The translations under genes were made by a program, and so were the position numbers. 64,000 nucleotides of DNA from Dyadobacter sp. MSC1_007 (GTDB lineage Bacteria > Bacteroidota > Bacteroidia > Cytophagales > Spirosomataceae): contig NZ_JAMOZL010000014.1 in NCBI RefSeq assembly GCF_023667495.1, positions 62,001-126,000 of the forward strand, in the 5' to 3' direction. Each line of letters begins with the position of its first letter. Position 1 is the first letter of the stretch. The notes beneath the pieces were generated by a model. That model searched no databases. It was not told where the DNA came from and was given only the letters and a program-made list of their open reading frames with translations. Positions 7,863 to 16,663 of this stretch are shown piece by piece.

Positions 7863-10369
7863 AACCATTTTACGACTTCAAACCATGAAACCGAGACAAT
7901 GCCAGTTGCTATGCTGAGCACGATCTGCGTCCAAGAGGGGATTTCGAGCTGAAAGAAATTTGTGACCGACGGGATAATAAAGATTAAAAAAGTCATCACA
8001 ATGGTGATTGAAATAATCAACGGCACCAGCGGATTTTTGTGTTTTAAAGTTGTTAAAACTGAAAAATAGAATGATCTGTTCACCAGTGTCAAGGCAATAT
8101 TAGCGCTCACAACACCGATAAAAACCATTGCCCGGACAGTCGGCTCGGCCAGAGAGGCCGTTACCGCATACCAGTATATCCCCAATATTCCCGCTGTAAT
8201 GACCAAACCTTGCATCATGCTTACACCTAGCTCTTTCCATTCGAAAAGATTGCTGGCAAATGGCCTTGGTTTCTGTGTGAGAACATCCTTTTGAGCCGGC
8301 TCGTTTTCATATATGATCGAGCAGGTCGGACCCATAATCAGCTCAAAGAATATGATGTGGACAGGTGTGAATATAGCAGTATATTTCCATGCCCACGCAA
8401 GGGGCACAAAAACAGTCAGGATGATGGGTATGTGAATGGAAATGATGTACCGGATTGCATTTTTGAGATTGGTATAAATTTTACGTCCCACTGCAATCGC
8501 ATCGACCATGCCAGCTAGGTCGTCGTTAGCCAGGATCAGGTCGGATGCCTGGCGTGCAACTTCTGTTCCTTTCCGGCCCATTGCAATCCCGATGTGCGAG
8601 GCTTTCAAAGCAGGTGCGTCGTTGACGCCGTCACCTGTCATCGCTACCACCTCCCCCTGGGCCTTCAACGCATTAATTACCCTTAGTTTTGCATCGGGGA
8701 ACATACGCGCAAAAATCCGGGTCTGCATAACCGCGGGGCCCAGTGCCCGCTCGTCGGTGGCAAGAAGCTCCTCCCCTGTCATCACCGCATCCGCGCCGAT
8801 AAATCCGGCTTGCTCCGCGATATGCCGCGTAGTAGCAGCGTTGTCGCCCGTAATGATCTTCACCTGGATACCTGCGCGGTAAAATGATTCAAAAACAGAG
8901 CGTATGTTGGCTTTGGGAGGGTCATAAAAGGCTACCAGGCCCTGGAATGTAAAAGAAAGGTCCTGTTGTTTTTCAGGGAAGGCATTACCAGGAAATTCGC
9001 TGCAACCTACACCCAGGACCCGGAAGCCCTTTTCTGTAAATCCGGACATCGCATTAAACACAATATGTTTGTCATTTTCGCTCAATTGTGACACCTGGAC
9101 CATTGCCTCGGGCGCACCTTTTGCGGCGATAATCCGTTTGCCATGCTTATTCTCAAAAATATGGGTCATCATGGGAGGGTGTCCGTTTAGCGGATACTCG
9201 TAGATCATTCTAAAATCCGGACGCAGGTCAACGGGCGATAAACGTTGATATGCATCATGCAGGGCAATTTCCATAGGATCGAACGGTTCGGGCTCACTGG
9301 CCCACATCGCCATTGAAATTAGCTCTGCTCCTGCAGGTCCTGCATTCTCAGGATGTTCAGTTACGATATTTCCGGAAAAGACATATAAGGAGGCCAGTGT
9401 CATTTTGTTTTCCGTAATAGTGCCTGTTTTGTCGGTGCAAATGACCGTTGCGCTACCAAGCGCCTCTATAGTTTGTGTTTTTTTAACGATAATCCCCATT
9501 TTCATCAGCCGGTAAGCACCTAAGGCCATGAACGTGGTGAAAGCGACGGGGATTTCTTCGGGCAGGATGCTCATCGCAAGCGTAAGTGCCTTCAAAAGAC
9601 TGTCCAGGAAATTACCCGAGCGGCTATAATTGATCAGCCAGACAATCAGAAACACAAACACCCCGGCAAAAGCCATGTTTTTTACAAATGCGGCAATTTG
9701 AATTTGTAATGGAGTTTTCTGCTGTTCGATAGATGTCAGGCTCTCGCCAATTTTGCCTAACTTGGTCTGTTTTCCGACAGCTGATATCTCAGCAACCGCG
9801 CGGCCAGTTGCCACCAATGTACCCTGAAACACCAGGTTATCCTCACCGGCCGGGTCTTTAAATCTGGCCATTGATTCACCAGTCAACACCGCCTCATTGA
9901 CAGAAAAATCGTGCGCCTGCCGGATGACACCGTCGGCCGGGACCCGGGTACCTTCTTCAAGGATAACCCAATCACCCACGACCAGGTCTTCGATAAGAAT
10001 TTCTTCAACAGAGCCGTCTCGGATTACCCGACATTTGGGCTCGATGAGTGTTTTGAGCTGCCCGAGCGCATTTCGGCTTTTGGTATCCTGGTAGAGCGAC
10101 ATTGCAGCCATCAGAATAATCGCACCCAACATGAATGCTCCTTCCTGCAAAGCACCCGTCAGAAAATAAATACAAGCTGCCACTACCAGCAGAATAAGCA
10201 TAGGCTCCCTAATCAGTTCGGTCAGCGCGGCTAGGAATTCACTCTTTCCCTTAGCTTCCAGTTCATTCCTTCCGTGAAGGGTCCTGGAAGCTGAAACCTG
10301 CTCACCTGTCAGCCCGGATTCAGGCCCGGTGGATGGGTCCATTCTTTTATTAGGGTCCGGTGATATCAT
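7850..10369 (-). CDS. P-type cation-transporting ATPase
   Basis: This 839-residue P-type ATPase couples ATP hydrolysis to cation movement across the inner membrane. It has an N-terminal cation-ATPase domain, the actuator motif LTGES (about 162-166), the membrane motif PEEIP (about 270-274), the phosphorylation motif with D313 in CTDKTGT, the hinge TGDGVNDAP near residue 580, and a C-terminal block of about six helices. The overall plan is P2-like (calcium or manganese pumps and relatives such as mycobacterial CtpF). PEEIP replaces the usual PEGLP, so ion specificity is uncertain. A predicted Crp/Fnr dyad lies upstream. Its 3' end overlaps the convergent HdeD-like gene. Confidence 0.9.
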   Translation of the reverse strand: MISPDPNKRMDPSTGPESGLTGEQVSASRTLHGRNELEAKGKSEFLAALTELIREPMLILLVVAACIYFLTGALQEGAFMLGAIILMAAMSLYQDTKSRNALGQLKTLIEPKCRVIRDGSVEEILIEDLVVGDWVILEEGTRVPADGVIRQAHDFSVNEAVLTGESMARFKDPAGEDNLVFQGTLVATGRAVAEISAVGKQTKLGKIGESLTSIEQQKTPLQIQIAAFVKNMAFAGVFVFLIVWLINYSRSGNFLDSLLKALTLAMSILPEEIPVAFTTFMALGAYRLMKMGIIVKKTQTIEALGSATVICTDKTGTITENKMTLASLYVFSGNIVTEHPENAGPAGAELISMAMWASEPEPFDPMEIALHDAYQRLSPVDLRPDFRMIYEYPLNGHPPMMTHIFENKHGKRIIAAKGAPEAMVQVSQLSENDKHIVFNAMSGFTEKGFRVLGVGCSEFPGNAFPEKQQDLSFTFQGLVAFYDPPKANIRSVFESFYRAGIQVKIITGDNAATTRHIAEQAGFIGADAVMTGEELLATDERALGPAVMQTRIFARMFPDAKLRVINALKAQGEVVAMTGDGVNDAPALKASHIGIAMGRKGTEVARQASDLILANDDLAGMVDAIAVGRKIYTNLKNAIRYIISIHIPIILTVFVPLAWAWKYTAIFTPVHIIFFELIMGPTCSIIYENEPAQKDVLTQKPRPFASNLFEWKELGVSMMQGLVITAGILGIYWYAVTASLAEPTVRAMVFIGVVSANIALTLVNRSFYFSVLTTLKHKNPLVPLIISITIVMTFLIFIIPSVTNFFQLEIPSWTQIVLSIATGIVSVSWFEVVKWFQRR

Positions 10370-10422
10370 CTGAGGTTATTAGGTCAAAAAAGCTGGTGGT
10401 CCTAGCATGAAACATGAGCGGG

Positions 10423-10488
10423 CAAAGTTTTAAAGTAGCCGGGTCAACACCCCTGACCTGCAATTGTATTGACCATGATTTTTGTCAT
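10423..10488 (-). promoter_or_regulatory. Predicted Crp/Fnr-type promoter of the P-type ATPase gene
   Basis: The dyad at 10475-10488 (ATGATTTTTGTCAT on the plus strand) is followed on the minus strand by the -7-like element AAACTTTG (10430-10423). The spacing from centre to final G is 58.5 bp. A second small inverted repeat, GGTCA (10442-10446) and TGACC (10454-10458), lies between them. Confidence 0.5.
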
Positions 10489-10513
10489 AGATTTCAAATG
10501 CATTAATTTAATT

Positions 10514-11152
10514 CTATTCCAGCCAGGCGATATGGCTGCGGAAAAGCTTGATCTTCTTATCCTGCTCCATTTTCTTTAACAATCTGGAAACTACCTCCCT
10601 GGATGTGTTCAGGTCATTGGCAATCTCCATATGGGTCATTGGTAACTCCTTTGTGCCTCTGGCCTTGATCTGGTTTTTTAGGTAAAATTCCAGCCGCTCA
10701 TCCATCCCCTTGAAAATGACACTATCCAAGACGGTCAATAGCTCTTCAAACCGGGACCGGTAATTATCGATGACAAAATAATACCAGCTTTTGTATTGCT
10801 GCATCAGGTTGTCCATGAGCTGGATGGGGATCATAATGGCCACTGTTTCTTCCATGGCCATAGCCATGATCTCACTGGTCTGTTGCCTTGTATTGCAGAT
10901 CATCGAAAGCGCGCAAGCATTTCCCGCTTGCAAAGTATAGATGTAAGCTTCCTCACCATCCTGACCTTCCCTGTACAATTTCACTTTTCCGCTTGCGATG
11001 AGCAAAGTATACTTGAAATATTGCCCGGTGCGCATGATCACCTCACCGGCGGGAATAGCTTTCAGAGTAGATTCTTGCGCGAGCCTTGATTTTAATTCGG
11101 GTTCAAAAGAGGGAAAAACAGTATCCAGGTAATAAGAAATTCGTTCAGTCAT
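10514..11152 (-). CDS. Crp/Fnr-family transcriptional regulator
   Basis: This 212-residue regulator has an N-terminal cyclic-nucleotide-like effector domain (about 25-115), a dimerisation helix, and a Crp-type winged helix with the recognition helix NTSREVVSRLLKKME. E186 and R190 align with the E. coli Crp/Fnr residues that read the TGA core, and S189 is Fnr-like. The N-terminal Cys cluster of oxygen-sensing Fnr is absent. The only Cys are C80 and C86, five residues apart. The start at 11152 is chosen because the predicted transcript begins near 11167, so the ATG at 11185 would not be transcribed. It shares one palindrome with the divergent TauE gene and is probably autoregulated. Confidence 0.9.
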   Translation of the reverse strand: MTERISYYLDTVFPSFEPELKSRLAQESTLKAIPAGEVIMRTGQYFKYTLLIASGKVKLYREGQDGEEAYIYTLQAGNACALSMICNTRQQTSEIMAMAMEETVAIMIPIQLMDNLMQQYKSWYYFVIDNYRSRFEELLTVLDSVIFKGMDERLEFYLKNQIKARGTKELPMTHMEIANDLNTSREVVSRLLKKMEQDKKIKLFRSHIAWLE

Positions 11153-11170
11153 GTCGTTTTTTATGATTTT

Positions 11171-11244
11171 CAAAAATAGGATCAAATCTATTTACTGACT
11201 GTGACATTTGTCACTGACCGGTAAAATCAAGGTCACCATTTTTG
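11171..11244. promoter_or_regulatory. Divergent crp/tauE promoters sharing one palindrome
   Basis: The perfect palindrome GTGACATTTGTCAC (11201-11214) lies between two -7 elements. TATTTTTG (11178-11171, minus) serves the regulator gene and CATTTTTG (11237-11244, plus) serves the TauE gene. Both are exactly 36.5 bp from the dyad centre to their last G, so one bound dimer could act on both promoters. The flanks extend the site toward a classical TGTGA-N6-TCACA Crp box. Confidence 0.75.
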
Positions 11245-11263
11245 TACTTTAAAGTAAAGAAAA

Positions 11264-12061
11264 ATGGAAACACTGGCTTACCTGGCTTCAATTTTGATCG
11301 GGATTTCGCTTGGCCTGATCGGAGGAGGAGGCTCAATTCTGACCGTTCCAGTGCTGGTATATATGTTTGGAATAAGTCCATTGATATCCACATCTTACTC
11401 CCTTTTTATTGTCGGCTCAACAAGCCTGATCGGGGCTTACAGCAACTATCGCAAAGGTTTAGTTAAGATCAAAACAGCCATGTTCTTTGGTTTGACATCG
11501 ATAACGACAGTGTATATCATCAGGAGATTTATGATCCCGCTGATCCCTTATAACCTCTTCCAGATCGGCGGTTTCCGCGTCACTGAGCCCATATTAACGA
11601 TGGTTCTTTTTGCAGTATTGATGATCGCCGCGTCATTAGGGATGATCCGGGGCAAAGTAGGAAAGTCCGGATGCCTGGAATGCAATTTAAAGGGCAATGT
11701 GACCAAACTTTTGCTCAGTGGCATCGGTATCGGTCTGACCACCGGCCTGCTCGGCGCGGGTGGAGGTTTTTTACTAATCCCAACGCTGGTACTGGTTTTA
11801 GGCCTGCCTATGCGTGAAGCAATAGGCACTTCGTTGCTGATTATTGCGCTTAATTCACTGATCGGCTTTTTGGGTGATCTGGGTCACTTTACAATTGATT
11901 GGCTATTTCTTTTGAAAGTAACATTGATCGCTGTAAGTGGGATCCTGGTTGGCGGCATGGTCGGCAAAAACGTGGAATCCGATCAGCTAAAGAGGGGCTT
12001 TGGCTGGTTCGTACTGGCCGTGGGGATTCTTATTATCTGCCGCGAATTGTTCTTTATTTAA
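11264..12061 (+). CDS. TauE/SafE-family permease
   Basis: This 265-residue membrane protein has about eight helices and the two TauE/SafE half-repeats, each with a glycine-rich turn (GLIGGGGSILTVPVL near residue 20 and TTGLLGAGGGFLLIPTL near 165). Family members move sulfite, sulfonates or other organosulfur anions across the inner membrane. Its place between a Crp/Fnr regulator and a persulfide dioxygenase/rhodanese operon supports a sulfur substrate such as sulfite or thiosulfate, but this is inference. It has its own predicted Crp/Fnr promoter. Confidence 0.85.
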   Translation: METLAYLASILIGISLGLIGGGGSILTVPVLVYMFGISPLISTSYSLFIVGSTSLIGAYSNYRKGLVKIKTAMFFGLTSITTVYIIRRFMIPLIPYNLFQIGGFRVTEPILTMVLFAVLMIAASLGMIRGKVGKSGCLECNLKGNVTKLLLSGIGIGLTTGLLGAGGGFLLIPTLVLVLGLPMREAIGTSLLIIALNSLIGFLGDLGHFTIDWLFLLKVTLIAVSGILVGGMVGKNVESDQLKRGFGWFVLAVGILIICRELFFI

Positions 12062-12109
12062 TCTCTTGGGAGCTTTCCTGGGTTTTAAATTTCAAATTTT
12101 TTTTTGCGG

Positions 12110-12153
12110 GTGACAAAAGTCACTGACAAAGCCTTGAAGCTGACCGACTTTTG
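12110..12153 (+). promoter_or_regulatory. Predicted Crp/Fnr-type promoter of the sulfur operon
   Basis: The perfect palindrome GTGACAAAAGTCAC (12110-12123) has the same GTGAC arms as the crp/tauE site and is also followed by TGAC. The -7-like element GACTTTTG lies at 12146-12153, 36.5 bp from dyad centre to final G. The ATG follows at 12199. Confidence 0.7.
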
Positions 12154-12198
12154 TAAAGTCAATTTTAGAACAGAATCAAAACATCAAACAGAAATAAC

Positions 12199-13620
12199 AT
12201 GAAAGTCGAGCAGATTTATACCGGATGCCTTGCCCAGGGTGCATACTATATTGAAAGTAATGGTGAGGCGGTGGTGATCGACCCTCTTCGGGAGGTGGAC
12301 CCTTATATCGAACGAGCCACAAAAGATGGCGTGAAAATCAAGTACGTGCTGGAAACCCATTTTCACGCCGATTTTGTCTCCGGCCACATTGACCTGAGAG
12401 ATAAAACCGGTGCGACCATCATTTACGGGCCCACGGCAAAGCCAGATTTTATAGCGCATGTGGCAGCAGATGGTGAAATTTTAAAAGTAGGGGACATCAC
12501 TTTTACAGTGCTGCATACTCCGGGCCATACGATGGAGAGCACCTGCTACCTGCTTAGTGATGAGCAAGGGAAAGAAGTCGCGCTTTTTACCGGCGACACG
12601 CTTTTCATTGGTGATGTCGGCCGTCCCGACCTGGCTCAAAAGATCTCAGCAGACCTGACTCAGGAAAAGCTTGCAGCCCATTTGTATGATTCATTAAGGG
12701 AAAAGATTATACCCTTGGCTGACAATATCATCGTATATCCGGCGCACGGTGCAGGAAGTGCTTGTGGCAAGAATATGAGCAAGGAAACAACCGACACGCT
12801 CGGCAATCAAAAACGGTATAATTATGCATTGCGGGCAAATATGACCAAAGACGAGTTTATCCGGGAAGTGACCACAGGACTTACCGCTCCCCCCGCCTAT
12901 TTTCCCGAAAATGTCATGATGAATATCCATGGGTACGAAAGCATTGATAAGGTCATGCAGCGAGCAAACCAACCGCTAAGCCCAGCGGCATTTGAAGCTG
13001 CTGCCAATGAACCCGGCGCCCTGCTGCTGGATACCCGCCAGGCCGACGTTTTTGCAAAAGGTTTTATCCCCAATTCAGTCAACATAGGGATCGACGGCAG
13101 TTTCGCCCCCTGGGTTGGCGCGATGATACCCGATATCAAACAGCCTATCCTGGTAATAGCAGAAAAAGGGCGAGAGCAAGAAGTAGTGACGCGGCTGGCG
13201 CGTGTTGGGTACGACCATTGTATCGGCTATCTGCAGGGAGGTTTTAACGCATGGGAAACAGACGGAAGGGAAACAGACCACATTGATACCATCCATGTGA
13301 ATGAAATGGCTGAGCTGCTTCAAAAAGATCCGTCAATAAAAGTACTCGATGTGCGTAAGGCTTCCGAATTCTTTTCCGAACATGTGATCGGTGCTGAAAA
13401 CGTTCCCCTGGACGATATCAATAACCATTTAGCTGAAATTGACAAAAACCAGAAATATCTGGTGCACTGCGCAGGTGGGTACCGGTCGATGATCTTTAAT
13501 TCTATCCTGAAAGCCAGGGGCTATGACAACCTGATCGATATACAGGGAGGTTTTAAGGCGATCAAGGATGGAGCTGTCCTGCCCTTGAGCGACTATGTTT
13601 GTCCAACTACAATGTTATAA
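12199..13620 (+). CDS. CstB-like persulfide dioxygenase-rhodanese fusion
   Basis: This 473-residue cytoplasmic protein has three parts. Residues 1-250 are a metallo-beta-lactamase fold of the ETHE1/persulfide dioxygenase type, with THFHADFVSGH (H54, H56, D58, H63) and the TGDTLFIGDVGRPDL segment. Residues about 265-360 are a rhodanese-like domain that lacks the catalytic Cys (AEKGRE at the loop). Residues about 370-465 are a rhodanese with an intact active site, HCAGGYRS (C424). This order matches CstB of Staphylococcus aureus, which oxidises low-molecular-weight persulfides to thiosulfate. It heads a five-gene sulfur operon behind a predicted Crp/Fnr promoter. Confidence 0.88.
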   Translation: MKVEQIYTGCLAQGAYYIESNGEAVVIDPLREVDPYIERATKDGVKIKYVLETHFHADFVSGHIDLRDKTGATIIYGPTAKPDFIAHVAADGEILKVGDITFTVLHTPGHTMESTCYLLSDEQGKEVALFTGDTLFIGDVGRPDLAQKISADLTQEKLAAHLYDSLREKIIPLADNIIVYPAHGAGSACGKNMSKETTDTLGNQKRYNYALRANMTKDEFIREVTTGLTAPPAYFPENVMMNIHGYESIDKVMQRANQPLSPAAFEAAANEPGALLLDTRQADVFAKGFIPNSVNIGIDGSFAPWVGAMIPDIKQPILVIAEKGREQEVVTRLARVGYDHCIGYLQGGFNAWETDGRETDHIDTIHVNEMAELLQKDPSIKVLDVRKASEFFSEHVIGAENVPLDDINNHLAEIDKNQKYLVHCAGGYRSMIFNSILKARGYDNLIDIQGGFKAIKDGAVLPLSDYVCPTTML

Positions 13621-13631
13621 AAGCACAAACC

Positions 13632-13943
13632 ATGGGAATCATTTCATCCTTATTTGCACGTAATGGCGTCGACGTTGAGTCGCTGATCACCAACGGCGCC
13701 GTAATCATCGATGTACGTAGCCCACAGGAATTCGCTTCCGGACATATTGCCGGCAGCAGGAACATTCCCCTCGATATGATTGGGTCAAAAGCCACCGATT
13801 TGCTCGCGGAAGGCAGGACGGTCGTCACTTGCTGCCGAAGCGGGGCCAGAAGCGGGATGGCGCAGATCCTACTAAAATCCAAAGGGATCGAAGTTTACAA
13901 TGGCGGGGCCTGGGACACACTCAACCAAAAAATCAATAAATAA
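13632..13943 (+). CDS. Single-domain rhodanese
   Basis: This 103-residue sulfurtransferase is one rhodanese domain with IIDVRSPQEFASGHIAGS and the active-site loop TCCRSGARS. The second Cys of that loop is expected to carry the persulfide. No signal peptide is seen, so it should act in the cytoplasm. The ATG at 13632 is used because it lies 11 nt after the upstream stop; an earlier in-frame ATG overlaps that gene. It probably passes sulfane sulfur between the CstB-like enzyme and the YeeE/YedE transporters encoded next. Confidence 0.9.
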   Translation: MGIISSLFARNGVDVESLITNGAVIIDVRSPQEFASGHIAGSRNIPLDMIGSKATDLLAEGRTVVTCCRSGARSGMAQILLKSKGIEVYNGGAWDTLNQKINK

Positions 13944-13952
13944 AAACGACAT

Positions 13953-14516
13953 ATGCTGGAAATAATGAAACAGCCGTGGCCTTGGTATCTGGCGGGGCCG
14001 TTGATTGGCCTTACTGTGCCTGCACTTCTAATCCTTGGCAATAAGTCATTTGGGATATCCTCCTCGCTACGCCATGTGTGTGCGATCTGCTTGCCGTCCA
14101 AGATCCCATTCTTTCAATATGAGTGGAAAAGGGAGGTTTGGAACCTGTTTTTCACCTCAGGTATATTTTTAGGCGGTATGATCGCAGCTTACCATTTGTC
14201 TGACCATGCCCGGGTCAAGATCCATCAGGACCTGGTCAATGAGCTCAGCGTATACGGTGTAACGGACTTTTCTTCTACGGTACCCAAAGACCTTGTCAGC
14301 TGGGGAAAACTAATGACGCTTCCTGGCATGATCATGATGATCGGCGGAGGTTTTCTGGTTGGATTCGGTGCCCGCTATGCCGGCGGCTGCACCAGCGGCC
14401 ATGCCATCATGGGCCTTTCAACATTACAATGGCCTTCACTGGTAGCAACCATATGCTTTATGATCGGCGGCTTTGCAATGGCCAATTGGATCCTGCCCGC
14501 AATTCTAACACTCTGA
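13953..14516 (+). CDS. YeeE/YedE-type sulfur transporter, first half
   Basis: This 187-residue membrane protein has about five helices. The signature GFGARYAGGCTSGHAIMGLS carries the Cys used by YeeE/YedE (TsuA-type) proteins to pass thiosulfate-like sulfur through the membrane. E. coli YeeE is roughly twice as long, and in many bacteria the two halves are separate genes, as here. An alternative start at residue 5 (MKQPWPW) is possible. The gene begins 9 nt after the rhodanese stop, and the partner half is two genes downstream. Confidence 0.85.
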   Translation: MLEIMKQPWPWYLAGPLIGLTVPALLILGNKSFGISSSLRHVCAICLPSKIPFFQYEWKREVWNLFFTSGIFLGGMIAAYHLSDHARVKIHQDLVNELSVYGVTDFSSTVPKDLVSWGKLMTLPGMIMMIGGGFLVGFGARYAGGCTSGHAIMGLSTLQWPSLVATICFMIGGFAMANWILPAILTL

Positions 14517-14518
14517 AA

Positions 14519-15130
14519 ATGAAAACACAACAGCACTGGGAGCAGGTTTATGCCACCAAATCACAAAATGAAGTGAGCTGGACGCAACAGGTTCCGGAGC
14601 AATCACTTTCTATTATCGATGGCATCAATGTTCCGCAGAACAGCCCTATCATCGATATAGGCGGTGGAGATAGTTTATTAGTTGACTTCCTTCTGGATGA
14701 GGGCTACACCGATCTGACCGTGCTGGATATTTCGGCTGTCGCCATTGACCGGGCGAAAAACCGGCTTGGCCTCCGGGCGGACCAGGTAAATTGGATCGTG
14801 TCGGACATTCTGGATTTCGAGCCCGATAGAGATTACGCCATTTGGCACGATAGGGCCACTTTTCATTTCCTCACAGAGAGCTGGCAGATTAAACAATATC
14901 TCAAAATAGTCAAAAAATCCATAAAAAAGGGGCATTTGATAGTGGGAGCGTTTTCGGAGAACGGCCCAGAAAGGTGCAGCGGCCTTCCGGTCCAGCGGTA
15001 CGATGTCAGTTCGCTGTCTAACATATTTGAAAATGGATTTACTGTAAACACGCATTTTACTGCTGATCACACAACGCCATTTAATACCATCCAGAATTTC
15101 CTGTTTATCGATTTTATCAAAACAAATTAG
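14519..15130 (+). CDS. SAM-dependent methyltransferase
   Basis: This class I methyltransferase of 203 residues has motif I PIIDIGGGDSLLVDFLLDEG (about 42-61), motif II LTVLDIS and the post-motif region DYAIWHDRATFHFL. The sequence resembles thiol/thiopurine-type or TehB-like small-molecule methyltransferases. The start at 14519 is chosen because an upstream in-frame ATG would overlap the transporter gene by about 90 bp. It lies between the two YeeE/YedE halves, so a sulfur substrate, such as methylation of sulfide or a thiol, is an attractive but unproven idea. Confidence 0.8.
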   Translation: MKTQQHWEQVYATKSQNEVSWTQQVPEQSLSIIDGINVPQNSPIIDIGGGDSLLVDFLLDEGYTDLTVLDISAVAIDRAKNRLGLRADQVNWIVSDILDFEPDRDYAIWHDRATFHFLTESWQIKQYLKIVKKSIKKGHLIVGAFSENGPERCSGLPVQRYDVSSLSNIFENGFTVNTHFTADHTTPFNTIQNFLFIDFIKTN

Positions 15131-15135
15131 ATGTC

Positions 15136-15645
15136 ATGCAAAATAACAAACCAGGTACGACGATAGAGGCCGATCATGAGCTACGAGCCATGGACGCCAT
15201 TTGTATCAATGAAAGTCAAAACCGACATAAATGGTATTATAACTTTAAGTACCTGGTTGCAGGCGCAATATTGGGGATCATATTCGTGAAAGCCGAAGTG
15301 ATCAGCTGGTTCAGGATCCAGGAGATGTTCCGTCTCCAATCTTTCCATATGTACGGAATCATTGGTAGCGCGGTACTGGTAGGTATGCTATCGGTCGGAT
15401 TAATTAAGGCTTTCAAAATCAAAACCGTCCATGGCGAAAACATCACCTTCACGAAAAAGAAATTCAACAAAGGCCAGGTTTACGGTGGTTTGCTTTTCGG
15501 CTTAGGATGGGGCCTGACCGGGGCTTGTCCGGGTCCCCTGTTTGCTCAGATCGGCACAGGGGCAACAGTGGTCATCGTGCCGTTATTAAGCGCAGTTGCA
15601 GGAACATGGGTTTATGGGCGTTTCAGGACTCAACTTCCACATTAA
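15136..15645 (+). CDS. YeeE/YedE-type sulfur transporter, second half
   Basis: This 169-residue protein has a hydrophilic N-terminus of about 35 residues and then four helices. The YeeE/YedE signature appears as GLGWGLTGACPGPLFAQIG with its conserved Cys. It is the natural partner of the half-transporter at 13953-14516, giving one full two-repeat channel. The last gene of the operon, it overlaps the convergent phosphotransferase gene by 23 bp. Confidence 0.85.
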   Translation: MQNNKPGTTIEADHELRAMDAICINESQNRHKWYYNFKYLVAGAILGIIFVKAEVISWFRIQEMFRLQSFHMYGIIGSAVLVGMLSVGLIKAFKIKTVHGENITFTKKKFNKGQVYGGLLFGLGWGLTGACPGPLFAQIGTGATVVIVPLLSAVAGTWVYGRFRTQLPH

Positions 15646-16663
15646 GCGGGGGGACTGCAAGCTGGCCGGTATAACTACTTAAAAGATCCAGATATTTCTT
15701 ACATAGACGCAGCGTCTTGTCCCTGCTTTTGTCATCGGGTGCGGCCATAGCAGTCACTGCCAAAACCTTGGCCCTGATATTGGCCCTGAGGCATTTGTAG
15801 TAAACAAAAATCAGATTGTCTGTTTCGGTCTGAAAACATGGAAAATCCTCGCAATAAAGCGAGACAAACATTTCAGAAAGTGAATAATGGCCAAAACATT
15901 CCAAGTCCATACAAAGGAATGCGATTTCATCCATTACATCTATTTGCCGGAAGTGGTCGTTGTATTCAATGCAGTCGAACAGGATTGGTTTCTTATACAG
16001 GAAGATATTACCCGAATGCAGATCGCCGTGAAGGTCCCTTCGAAAACCGAGTCGAACCCTTTCATTCAAACGCGGCAAATAGATGGATAAAAACTGTGTA
16101 CTGATCGCTACCGCATTTTCAATAAGTTCACCATACCCAGCACCAAGATTTTCAATTACAGACCGGGTCACTGTGCGAATGTCATCAAAAGTTGCCACCA
16201 TTTCACTGAGCTGTAATGGTAGCGGAATGATTTCAGCGCTCCGGTGAAATGATGCGACCAGTTTTGCCAGGGAGACAATATGTGTGCTTTCCACTTTTCC
16301 GGCTGCAAGCATCGCATCCATTTTCCGGCCGGACGAGAGCCGCCGCATCATCACGGCATAGTCAACAATTTCGCCGCCTGCACCGTTGATACAAAAAGTA
16401 TTATTTCTCCTTTTAACCGGAAGCACCCCCTGATAGATAGACGAAAAGCGCTGGTTGACTTCCAGCTCTTTCTCACAAGCTTGTTTTCGGGCCTGTATCG
16501 TCGAAAAATCCAGAAATGAAAGGTTAACAGGCTTTTTGATCTTAAAGGCCTTCATGCCGCTGAGTAAAACCCAGGAGATGTGCGTCTGCAGCAGCGAAGC
16601 ATTTAGCGGCATTCCCTGAAAGCTGCCCTCTCTGGCAAGTCTATGGATTTCAACGCTTTCCAT
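15623..16663 (-). CDS. Aminoglycoside phosphotransferase-like kinase
   Basis: This 346-residue protein has an APH/choline-kinase fold. The catalytic loop is DLHGDLHSGNIFL near residue 210 and the metal-binding Asp lies in ILFDCIEYN. An N-terminal KKPVNLSFLDFS segment may correspond to the nucleotide-binding lobe. The C-terminus of the upstream kinase gene overlaps its start by 14 bp, so the two are translationally coupled. Together they resemble the fused phosphotransferase plus AAA kinase of Mycobacterium tuberculosis Rv2004c, a DosR-regulon protein. The substrate is unknown; antibiotic resistance should not be assumed. Confidence 0.8.
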   Translation of the reverse strand: MESVEIHRLAREGSFQGMPLNASLLQTHISWVLLSGMKAFKIKKPVNLSFLDFSTIQARKQACEKELEVNQRFSSIYQGVLPVKRRNNTFCINGAGGEIVDYAVMMRRLSSGRKMDAMLAAGKVESTHIVSLAKLVASFHRSAEIIPLPLQLSEMVATFDDIRTVTRSVIENLGAGYGELIENAVAISTQFLSIYLPRLNERVRLGFRRDLHGDLHSGNIFLYKKPILFDCIEYNDHFRQIDVMDEIAFLCMDLECFGHYSLSEMFVSLYCEDFPCFQTETDNLIFVYYKCLRANIRAKVLAVTAMAAPDDKSRDKTLRLCKKYLDLLSSYTGQLAVPPLNVEVES

